NCBI GenBank assembly: GCA_002085355.1
Contig: NATN01000026.1
Coordinates: 1-14,551 of the forward strand
DNA: 14,551 bases
Source: Candidatus Zhuqueibacterota bacterium 4484_87
Lineage (GTDB): Bacteria; Zhuqueibacterota; Zhuqueibacteria; Thermofontimicrobiales; Thermofontimicrobiaceae
Reading direction: 5' to 3'
The position numbers and the translations under genes are program-made. How positions within the stretch are numbered: position 1 is the stretch's first letter; each line of letters begins with the position of its first letter. Positions 1 to 6,918 of this stretch are shown here, one piece after another. The notes beneath the pieces are model-generated. The model did no database searches. It saw nothing but the letters and a program-made list of their open reading frames with translations, and was not told the origin of the DNA.

Positions 1-585
1 CTGCAACGCGATCAACTTTTCGTAAAGCGGCGCCGCATCACCAGGACGATTGTTCCACATGTACTGTTGCGCCAACTTTTTGAGAATTTCCGTATCATTA
101 GGATTTTGTTTCAAAATCTCCTCGTATTGCTCAATCGCTTTTTGCGGTTGATTGTTCCATACAAATTGTTGCGCTAATTTTTTTCGATATTGCACGCTAT
201 CCGGCTCCTGCGCCACGATTTTTTCCAACATGCGGATACCATCCGCCACTTTGTTTTGCCAAAAATATTGATCAGCAAGCATTTTCATCGTCGCCGTATC
301 AGTTGAGTCAAGCGAGACAATTTTTTCATATTGGGCGATTGCCTTTTCCGGCTGATTGTTCCATGAATAAAGCTGCGCTAATTTCTTGTGTATTTCCAGA
401 TCGTCGGGTTGGAACACCAAAATTTTTTCATAAAGATCAATTGCTTCCGTTTGTTTATCATTCCACAAATAAAATTGAGCGAGCGTCTTTTGCGCATCAA
501 TATCCATGGGATTCAAACGGACAATTTCCTCATAAGCAGAAATCGTTTTATCAGGCATGTCATTCCACGAATAAAGTTGCGCCAG
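1..585 (-). repeat. 102-bp tandem repeats encoding TPR units
   Basis: Five complete 34-codon units and part of a sixth lie head to tail, with no insertions between them. The DNA period is 102 bases and is easiest to see in the recurring complement of LAQ-x-Y-x-WNN and of the helix B YEKI/YEEI segment. The units differ at many positions, so this is an old diversified protein repeat and not a recent satellite expansion. Confidence 0.8.
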
Positions 586-843
586 TCGCTGCCAGGAACG
601 CAGATGTTCAGAATTGACTTTCACAATTGATTCGTAAATAGCGATTGCTTCTTTCTGTTTACCCACAGCGATGAGAGACTCAGCTTGCGCGATTTTTCTC
701 TCAAGGTCTCTGTTTTTTGTCTGGAAAAAATTCTCCTGATTACAAACCAGCAAATATTCCTGGGGCCATCCCATCGAAGAAAACACAAAAATAATCCCCG
801 CGACCAAATTCAAAAGAGATATTTTTTTATGAGAAAACTTCAT
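1..843 (-). CDS. Secreted TPR-repeat protein, C-terminus cut off by window edge
   Basis: This reading frame is open from the ATG at 841-843 to the first base of the window (281 codons, no stop). Residues 1-28 look like a Sec signal peptide (MKFSHKK, then a hydrophobic run from about 9 to 24), so the protein should be exported. From about residue 53 there is an array of TPR units, six of them exactly 34 residues long or the start of one: 87-120, 121-154, 155-188, 189-222, 223-256 and 257-281 (cut). Most begin LAQ-x-Y/F-x-W-N and carry a central YEKI/YEEI. It follows the putative deacetylase by 10 bases and has a strong ribosome site. In Pel systems TPR proteins (PelB, PelE) act in envelope assembly, and PelB ends in an outer-membrane barrel. 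Whether this one does is unknown because the C-terminus is outside the window. TPR and export are seen directly; the envelope role is inferred. Confidence 0.85.
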   Translation of the reverse strand, partial: MKFSHKKISLLNLVAGIIFVFSSMGWPQEYLLVCNQENFFQTKNRDLERKIAQAESLIAVGKQKEAIAIYESIVKVNSEHLRSWQRLAQLYSWNDMPDKTISAYEEIVRLNPMDIDAQKTLAQFYLWNDKQTEAIDLYEKILVFQPDDLEIHKKLAQLYSWNNQPEKAIAQYEKIVSLDSTDTATMKMLADQYFWQNKVADGIRMLEKIVAQEPDSVQYRKKLAQQFVWNNQPQKAIEQYEEILKQNPNDTEILKKLAQQYMWNNRPGDAAPLYEKLIALQ

Positions 844-848
844 TGATA

Positions 849-855
849 CCCCCTT
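849..855 (-). promoter_or_regulatory. Strong ribosome binding site of the TPR gene
   Basis: On the minus strand the sequence AAGGGGG lies five bases before the ATG at 841-843 and overlaps the TAA stop of the upstream gene. It supports the ATG start and suggests efficient re-initiation. Confidence 0.6.
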
Positions 856-2698
856 ACTCCTGAATCGGATTTTTGAATTGAAGCATCATCACATGATTCG
901 TGGCCTTTATGATCAAATGGACGCCAAATGTCGTTTGATGCTGATGCACAACTTTGCAGCCAAGAATCCCCTCAAGTTCGTTTTTTTCACCTAAAAAAAC
1001 TGCAAAATAGGACGGGACGACATTCGTCTCTAAATTCAGGATATTCTTCTGACATGTGGCACCTACTTCCGTACAGTCAAACATTTTCAAAACAGGCAGT
1101 GCATCGCACCGCTTCAGATACCTCAAATAGGGATAATTTTTCCGGGCAAATTCCAGCCAATTCTTCAACTGATAATACAGACCGTCTTTGCGCGGTTCGC
1201 CGTACCACGACAGGGAAGCGATGTGCTCTTTCTCCAGTTCTTCCTCGCTGTAGCGTTCGCCGTTGGGATAAACATCATCAGGGTGGATAAAATGCGCCCA
1301 GATGCCGTTACAATTGAGCAGTGAAATCATCGATCTTCTGAAAAAATCAGTAAAAATATAACCGGAAGTATTTCTGGGAATGACGTACAAATTTTTATTC
1401 CACGGCTCGGGACCAAATTCACGAAATTGTCCTTTTTCAAACTTTCCCAGATACAGCGCGCCGATTTGCTGAATGCTGGGAAAAACCTGGTGCAACATGG
1501 CGACCCCAGTGGAGTCGTAAATATTCAGTGGCGGGACATAGCTTTTAGGCATTTGTCCAAAATTTTCTATCTCCCAGCGTTTTCTTCCCGTTTCCAGTGA
1601 CAGCTTCATATCTTTGGCACTATGCCAAAATCTCATAGATAATGACTGATGATTGTAACCATGTAAAGCTAATTCTGTGACTGATGTTAAATTTCGAGCG
1701 GCATAAAGTGAAGCGGGCACAGTCTTGCCCGCGAGGGTAATTTTACCGTTGAGCCACTCGTGAAAATCAAAAGGTGGTTTTGTCTTACCATTATAATTAA
1801 AAATAAGTGCTGATGTATATTTTACGCCAAATTCCTGCGCCAATTTGAGCAGGTCAGGATACCATTTTAAAGTGTAAAATTCGGCAATGGTCATATCAAA
1901 CTCTGACTTAATGGGCTCAATTTTCACATTGTAACAAGCATTGGGATAATCATCAAGATCGAAAATCGCTACATTTGCCAGGGCTGCGACTGTGAATGGC
2001 TGTACCGCAGCAATGGAACGCACAATATAGCCGCGATTTATTTTTCGAGCCAGCGATCCTGTATTCCAAAAAATCACTTTTCCTTTGCCAAAGTCGTGAA
2101 ACCAGGCGACCGGACATCTCTCTGTCTTGGCGATTAATCTCGCATGGGGTTCCATGCGATAAGTAAGGCTGGAAATATCCTCTTTACTCATCTTCAGTTT
2201 TTCACCGCCTGGCAAAAAGGCATCGACAAAAAGCACGTTTTGTTCATCATCAATAAAACGCGGTTCCGTACGATTCATCACACCGAACAGATCCGGCAGA
2301 TACTCATTCCATGTTCTGTAAAGGACCGCTAATCCTCCGCCTCCGGAAACAAAATCTTTTAATCTCTGACTGTCGTATTCATCAAGCTTCCACAAATTCT
2401 CTGTCACAGTCGCCACAGATTGATACAAATACAATTCGGACAATCCTGATGATTGAGAAATGTCAACTTCCACAAACGGAATTTTTGCATATTTCAACGC
2501 GCGTACTGTTTGATCTCGGCACATCATTCCGTATTTATCTGAATCATCTGAAATCAGCAGTACCGGTTTCGAGCGAATCCCCAGCGGCTCAGTTTGGAAA
2601 GAAAATTTTATTTTCTCATCTTTTCCGTTGCGCACACAGCTTACGTCAAACAATAGCAGAGCAATAAGAGCCATTATTTTCAATAAATTTCGTATCAT
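854..2698 (-). CDS. DUF2194-like envelope protein, putative polysaccharide deacetylase
   Basis: 614 residues. The N-terminus is hydrophobic (about 5-18) and ends at Cys21 in FDVSC. This could be a lipoprotein site, although Asp at -3 is atypical. Residues about 45-235 look like an alpha/beta domain of the flavodoxin/glutaminase-like type (VLLISDD near 46, a GGGG turn near 119). Residues about 240-480 carry the elements of a NodB-like polysaccharide deacetylase: an aspartate cluster at D247/D249/D250 (FDLDDYP), the HxxxH pair H346/H350 (HGYNH), a PP segment near 389 and a late HFIHPDD with H469 and H472. The family would remove N-acetyl groups from an exported glycan; PelA does this in Pseudomonas Pel systems. 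The start overlaps the preceding stop as ATGA, so the two genes are probably translationally coupled. The resemblance to DUF2194 is from memory and unverified, and deacetylase activity is inferred from motif order only. Confidence 0.65.
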   Translation of the reverse strand: MIRNLLKIMALIALLLFDVSCVRNGKDEKIKFSFQTEPLGIRSKPVLLISDDSDKYGMMCRDQTVRALKYAKIPFVEVDISQSSGLSELYLYQSVATVTENLWKLDEYDSQRLKDFVSGGGGLAVLYRTWNEYLPDLFGVMNRTEPRFIDDEQNVLFVDAFLPGGEKLKMSKEDISSLTYRMEPHARLIAKTERCPVAWFHDFGKGKVIFWNTGSLARKINRGYIVRSIAAVQPFTVAALANVAIFDLDDYPNACYNVKIEPIKSEFDMTIAEFYTLKWYPDLLKLAQEFGVKYTSALIFNYNGKTKPPFDFHEWLNGKITLAGKTVPASLYAARNLTSVTELALHGYNHQSLSMRFWHSAKDMKLSLETGRKRWEIENFGQMPKSYVPPLNIYDSTGVAMLHQVFPSIQQIGALYLGKFEKGQFREFGPEPWNKNLYVIPRNTSGYIFTDFFRRSMISLLNCNGIWAHFIHPDDVYPNGERYSEEELEKEHIASLSWYGEPRKDGLYYQLKNWLEFARKNYPYLRYLKRCDALPVLKMFDCTEVGATCQKNILNLETNVVPSYFAVFLGEKNELEGILGCKVVHQHQTTFGVHLIIKATNHVMMLQFKNPIQE

Positions 2699-4839
2699 GC
2701 GAAACTTCTCTCTGCATCTGACAATGACTCAAAAAGCTGAAAATGCTTGTCCAATCGCGTCAATTTGATGACCTTCAGTACTTCCGGTCTGGCGCCGACA
2801 AAACGAATGCTTCCGTTTTTCGCCTTCGCCATTTTAAAGGCAACAACAAAAATTCCCAGACCAGAGCTGTCAATGAACGGTACTTCCGCAAGATCCACTA
2901 CAATGTTTTCCTGCCCGCTATTAATCAATTCTTGCAGCAAATTTCGCAATTGAGGCGCTACAGAAACGTCGATTTCTCCCTTTAACTGAACCAGTGTGAA
3001 TTTTTCATGCTTTTCCACTTTGTGTTCCATCGCTTTCACCTCTATTTTTTCATCTGAAATTAATTTTTCAACCCTGTTGATCCATTCTTTGAAAATAAAA
3101 CATTTGTCGCAGCTTTCATCGCCGTGGTTGGCGCAATTCACATCAGGTGTGAGCCAACAAAAATTTTCTGTCTGGAAAGCAGGACATTGATCACACACAT
3201 CTCTGGGATGCCCCTTAAATTCCCAGCAAGGCATCATGGGCTTGCGAACATCAGACGCTTGTTTTTCATCGAGCCAGTTGAGTAACGCTTCAACAACCTG
3301 GGGATCAAACTGTTTCCCTTTTCTCAACGCCAACTCTTCCCGCAATTTATCAGGAGGCAACGCTTCACTGAAATGGGTACTACTGGTCGCCTCAACGAAA
3401 TATTCAGCAATCGCCAAAATCCTCCCGGACAGCGGAATTTGTTCACTTTTCAAACCATTAGGAAATCCCCAGCCATCGTACCATTCATGATGTGTACGGA
3501 CAGCTTCGGTCAATTCCGATGAGATAGGCAAAACCTCGATCATGCTGGCGCTAATTTCAGGGTGATTAAAATCAGCCTGAAAGTCTTCGCCGATGTCAAC
3601 AATGCCGCACATCCCAACATCATGGATCAATCCGGCTTTTTCGATATGAGCGATTATTTCCTCTTTTACTTTCATTTTTTTTGCAATCTGCACAGCCACG
3701 TCTGCCACGCGTCGCGAATGCCCGGTAGTTTCCGGGGAGCGATGGTCGTAAGCTTCGCTCATCGCAATTAACGTGGTGAAATAGCGATCTGTGAAATCAT
3801 CGAACAAACGCGAATTATTCAACACAAGTTTAATTTGCTCGGAGAAATTTGTCAAAATGGATAAACTGAAATCAGAAAACATTTCATTGCTGCTAAAATT
3901 GATGAGGGCAAATGTGCCCAGCAATTTATCCTGCTCCACGAGCGGAACCGCCAAAATCGACTTGACCCCAAACTCGTTGACAAAGTCAAAATCCCGTAAA
4001 ATCATCACGTTGCTGTCGTCCGGCGTCCACTCAAAAAGTCCGTCTTCAGCACTGAGATTAATTTTTTCCAAAAACTGTTCCGGCAAATTTTTATGGGCGC
4101 GAATCTCTAAAGCATTTTTTCCCTGCTGCGTGATCGCCACAAATCCGGCTTCCGCGCCAATTGCTGTCAGCGCCAAATCCAGCAACAAATCAACAAATCT
4201 ATTCAATTCTAAAGCAGACCCTAACATTCGCCGGCTCACTTCCGTTTTTGAACGCAGATTATTCATTTCTTCTTTGAGCCGCTCGATTTCCCGGAATCGG
4301 TTGGCACCGTTAGCCGCTGCAACGGAAAATACGCGCAAGAAATGGGCGAACTTTGCCACTTTATCAGGTTTAACAATTGGACCTGTCAGGATGCAGCCGA
4401 TGTACTTGCCTCCCTTCAAAACAAGAGGGATTGTGAGTAAATTTGTCCCCAACATCTCGACAATGCTGGATTGCTGAAATTCTTCTCTGTTTATGATCAC
4501 AATCTCCGGCTCGCGCAATTCGGCTTCAGTACGGTCGTCAAGTTGATGTTCTTCTGCCCACTCTTTTAATTCCGAGAAATCCGCTGTTGCCAGTACTAAT
4601 TTCTTTGAATCTTCATTGCTGAAATAGAGATAAGCACAGGGAGTTTCAATAACCCCTTTCAAAAATTCGAATATTTTTTGGTACCCTTGCTGGTCGTTTT
4701 CCTGAGAGAAAACATTCAAAGCAAAATGACGCCAGACAGCGATTTCCGTCTCGACTTCCCTGCTCTTCAAAAAAGAAAACAGTCGCTTTTTTGTTTTCCC
4801 ATTACTTGAAATATCAATTATTTTCTTTTCAGTAATCAT
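2695..4839 (-). CDS. GAF-GAF-HD-GYP-Cys cluster-STAS regulatory fusion
   Basis: 714 residues, no signal peptide or membrane segment. A divergent GAF-like domain spans about 30-185. A linker helix (185-205) leads to a clearer GAF at about 205-345. An HD-GYP-type domain spans about 352-525: H374, H406-D407, H426, H450-H451 and a DG-x-GFP signature at 455-460. A cysteine-rich insert follows (C538, C549, C552, C561, C569, C577, C580) with two CW pairs, resembling what I recall as the 'two-CW' domain. A C-terminal STAS domain (about 605-714) carries the IDSSGLG motif, with S658 at the position phosphorylated in SpoIIAA. HD-GYP enzymes degrade c-di-GMP; STAS proteins are partners of RsbW-type kinases. 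The canonical Lys after HDxG is Met410, the IAD aspartate is Glu479, and the loop between HD and the third His is shorter than usual, so catalysis is doubtful. It starts 82 bases after the receiver gene with only a weak ribosome site. Confidence 0.88.
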   Translation of the reverse strand: MITEKKIIDISSNGKTKKRLFSFLKSREVETEIAVWRHFALNVFSQENDQQGYQKIFEFLKGVIETPCAYLYFSNEDSKKLVLATADFSELKEWAEEHQLDDRTEAELREPEIVIINREEFQQSSIVEMLGTNLLTIPLVLKGGKYIGCILTGPIVKPDKVAKFAHFLRVFSVAAANGANRFREIERLKEEMNNLRSKTEVSRRMLGSALELNRFVDLLLDLALTAIGAEAGFVAITQQGKNALEIRAHKNLPEQFLEKINLSAEDGLFEWTPDDSNVMILRDFDFVNEFGVKSILAVPLVEQDKLLGTFALINFSSNEMFSDFSLSILTNFSEQIKLVLNNSRLFDDFTDRYFTTLIAMSEAYDHRSPETTGHSRRVADVAVQIAKKMKVKEEIIAHIEKAGLIHDVGMCGIVDIGEDFQADFNHPEISASMIEVLPISSELTEAVRTHHEWYDGWGFPNGLKSEQIPLSGRILAIAEYFVEATSSTHFSEALPPDKLREELALRKGKQFDPQVVEALLNWLDEKQASDVRKPMMPCWEFKGHPRDVCDQCPAFQTENFCWLTPDVNCANHGDESCDKCFIFKEWINRVEKLISDEKIEVKAMEHKVEKHEKFTLVQLKGEIDVSVAPQLRNLLQELINSGQENIVVDLAEVPFIDSSGLGIFVVAFKMAKAKNGSIRFVGARPEVLKVIKLTRLDKHFQLFESLSDAERSFA

Positions 4840-4921
4840 TGGTAACCTGCATTATTTTTCATGAGTTGAATAGAACGGATGAAATAAATACTTACCATCA
4901 TTCCCTGTCATTTATCTCAAT
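4840..4921 (-). other. 82-base gap, the widest in the operon
   Basis: This stretch separates the receiver gene from the STAS fusion. It is AT-rich and has no hairpin followed by a T-run on either strand, so no terminator is supported. Only a weak AGGT lies before the ATG at 4837-4839. A secondary promoter here is possible but no box pair with good spacing could be defended. Confidence 0.4.
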
Positions 4922-5320
4922 TCACGCCTGCATCGCAGCCTTTTCCGCACTAAAAATCTGGCGAACGCGTTCGACTACTTTCGGCGGATCAAATGGCTTC
5001 ATCAAATAATCATCCGCACCTGCCTGTAAACCTTTTTCTATATCCGTATCCTGTCCCCTGCCCGTTAAAATAATGACAAATGCATCTTTCAATGAATCAT
5101 CAGCTCGAATCTGGCGGCACACTTCAAATCCATCCATCACCGGCATCATTAAATCGGTAAAAATTAAATCAGGCTTACTGGCGCGCGCCTTGTCCAAACC
5201 TTCCGCACCATTATTGGCAATTTCAACCTCATACCCTTCCTTTTCCAGAACGAAACTCAAAATCCGCTGCATAGTCAAAGAGTCTTCAATTATCAAGATT
5301 TTTCTTTTTTCATTTTCCAT
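4922..5320 (-). CDS. Stand-alone response regulator receiver domain
   Basis: 132 residues, a CheY-like receiver with no output domain. The acidic pair is E12-D13, the phospho-acceptor is D56 (FTDLMMP), the switch threonine is T86 and the conserved lysine is K108 (KPF). All key residues are present, so it should accept phosphate from a histidine kinase, none of which is in the window. It lies between the PP2C phosphatase gene (19-base gap) and the STAS fusion. Receivers are often fused directly to PP2C phosphatases in partner-switching systems (RssB, HsbR and SypE types), so this one probably controls the adjacent phosphatase, or the STAS fusion, in trans. That link is inferred from position. 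Confidence 0.93.
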   Translation of the reverse strand: MENEKRKILIIEDSLTMQRILSFVLEKEGYEVEIANNGAEGLDKARASKPDLIFTDLMMPVMDGFEVCRQIRADDSLKDAFVIILTGRGQDTDIEKGLQAGADDYLMKPFDPPKVVERVRQIFSAEKAAMQA

Positions 5321-5327
5321 TGATGTA

Positions 5328-5334
5328 CTCCCTT
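5328..5334 (-). promoter_or_regulatory. Ribosome binding site of the receiver gene
   Basis: AAGGGAG on the minus strand sits seven bases before the ATG at 5318-5320, in the short gap after the phosphatase stop. Spacing and sequence are near ideal and fix the start. Confidence 0.6.
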
Positions 5335-5339
5335 GGTGT

Positions 5340-6911
5340 TTATTTGCCTTTTACCACCACAACTGTAATGTCATCGCGCTGCAAGTCTGAATTGGAAAAT
5401 TCGCGCACAGCTTCCAATAACTTCGCTAAAATATCACTTGCCGGTCTATTTACGTTTTCCTTTAGAACCATTTTTAATCTATCCTCACCGAATTGCTCTC
5501 CATTTTCATTCCTTGCTTCAGTGACACCGTCAGTAAACATAATCAGAGCATCATTTCTATCCAATTGGACAATTTTCTGCACATAACTTTCATCGCCAAA
5601 CATTCCCACTGGCAATCCCCCTTCAGTGAGCGTTTCAAATTGCTTTTTGCTATTACGCCACAAAAGCGGCGCCAGATGTCCTGCGTTTGTATATGTCAAC
5701 CTGTTCTCTTCAGCATCGAAACGGGCAATGAATAGTGTCGCGTACATACCTGTCTCTTCTGTATCCTGGGCAAAGAGCATATTTGCATTTTCGATAATTT
5801 CGTTCACATTACTGCGCAGTCTGGATTCCGAACGCAAAATGCTTCTCAAAGATGCCATTGTCAACGCAGCGCCTATTCCATGTCCAGATACGTCAGCAAT
5901 GATGAACTCCCATTTTGATTCTGACACTTGGTTCACTGAAAAATAGTCCCCGCCAACATCGGCAGCCGGCTCACAAATGCCTTCCGCTTCAAAAAAATCA
6001 GTTCGGGGCAGAGACTGTGGCAACAAACTCTGTTGAATTTTTCGCGCAAGTTTGATTTCATGCCGTAGTGCCTCTGCGATGCGCATCTGTTCCACAAGTC
6101 GATTACTATTAATGGTAATTCCTGCGTAGCCGGCTATTGCTTCCGCTAATTTAACATCTCCCGACGAAAAAGTATCATCACCTAATTTGCCGATCAATAC
6201 CAGACTTCCCATTATTTTTTCATGGGCAAGAATGGGAATTGCAAGCAAAGACCACAATCCTTTATTTTCCAAATTATCAAAATATGATTTCGGGAAATAT
6301 CCGACTTCATCAAGTAAAATTTCCTTTTTCTCTTTGATCGCCCTTTCCGCGAATGCAATGAGCGATTCAGGATATTGCAATTTCTGCACATCTTCGCGAT
6401 CTGCATGAAAAGTTAATTTCAACTCATTAGACTCACTATTTTGCAGAAAAATTGCCCCGCTGCTCGCATCAATGACGCGCATGGCTTTCTTCAGTGTCAA
6501 CTCACAAATCTTATTTTCATCAAAAAGCAAACTCAACTCTGAAATCAAATCGTACAGCAAATTGAGCTCTTCATATTTTTCCAGAATTTCCTGTGCCAGT
6601 CCCTGGGCTTCTTGCTCTTGATTAATCAAAAATTCAATATTTTCTCTGATTAGCTCACTCATTTTTTTTAAGCGCACTCTATCAAGCTCTGGCGCCAATG
6701 GCGCACTCACCAATTGTAAATCGCAATCCTGGCAGGATACTTTTTCAAATACAAGGGTACCATTTTCAGATAGCCATTTTTCATCGAAACTCTCGCTAGC
6801 GACACGCACCTCGCCGCTTTCATCTACGATTGCCACAGCCACACCAATGGCATGTTCGACCTTTTTCAAATAACTTTCCGCGCGTATTTTCAACACTGAT
6901 GAAAAAATCAT
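5340..6911 (-). CDS. GAF-PP2C serine phosphatase, RsbU/SpoIIE type
   Basis: 523 residues from the ATG at 6909-6911. The first 75 residues form a small sensor-like region (AVAIVDESG near 26) with a CxxC pair at C60/C63. A predicted coiled coil follows (about 75-125), then a GAF domain (about 125-270), a linker with the typical ARKIQQSLLP motif (about 289-298), and a PP2C/SpoIIE domain to the end. Metal-binding acidic residues are in place: VGGDY with D322, ADVSGHG with D340, FTDGVTE with D461, and RDD with D513/D514. Such phosphatases dephosphorylate STAS anti-anti-sigma proteins, here plausibly the STAS domain encoded two genes downstream. No membrane segment is present, so it is cytoplasmic and presumably ligand- or partner-controlled. 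A TTG at 6915-6917 would add two residues and has a shorter ribosome-site spacing, so the start is not fully settled. Confidence 0.92.
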   Translation of the reverse strand: MIFSSVLKIRAESYLKKVEHAIGVAVAIVDESGEVRVASESFDEKWLSENGTLVFEKVSCQDCDLQLVSAPLAPELDRVRLKKMSELIRENIEFLINQEQEAQGLAQEILEKYEELNLLYDLISELSLLFDENKICELTLKKAMRVIDASSGAIFLQNSESNELKLTFHADREDVQKLQYPESLIAFAERAIKEKKEILLDEVGYFPKSYFDNLENKGLWSLLAIPILAHEKIMGSLVLIGKLGDDTFSSGDVKLAEAIAGYAGITINSNRLVEQMRIAEALRHEIKLARKIQQSLLPQSLPRTDFFEAEGICEPAADVGGDYFSVNQVSESKWEFIIADVSGHGIGAALTMASLRSILRSESRLRSNVNEIIENANMLFAQDTEETGMYATLFIARFDAEENRLTYTNAGHLAPLLWRNSKKQFETLTEGGLPVGMFGDESYVQKIVQLDRNDALIMFTDGVTEARNENGEQFGEDRLKMVLKENVNRPASDILAKLLEAVREFSNSDLQRDDITVVVVKGK

Positions 6912-6918
6912 CGGCAAA

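Noticed and set aside
1..585. Possible CRISPR or satellite array
   Set aside because: The period is 102 bases, units vary throughout and the whole stretch codes for in-frame TPR units; there is no repeat-spacer structure.
303..617. Plus-strand open frame opposite the TPR gene
   Set aside because: Its repeating pattern is the shadow of the 102-base TPR repeats in another frame.
3791..4477. 228-codon open frame on the plus strand
   Set aside because: It is antisense to the GAF domains of the STAS fusion, has no ribosome site or recognisable domain, and every supported gene is on the minus strand.
4840..4921. Possible internal promoter (TTGAGA with a distant TAAGTAT)
   Set aside because: Spacing is about 20 bases and the -10 match is poor in AT-rich DNA; chance is the simpler explanation.
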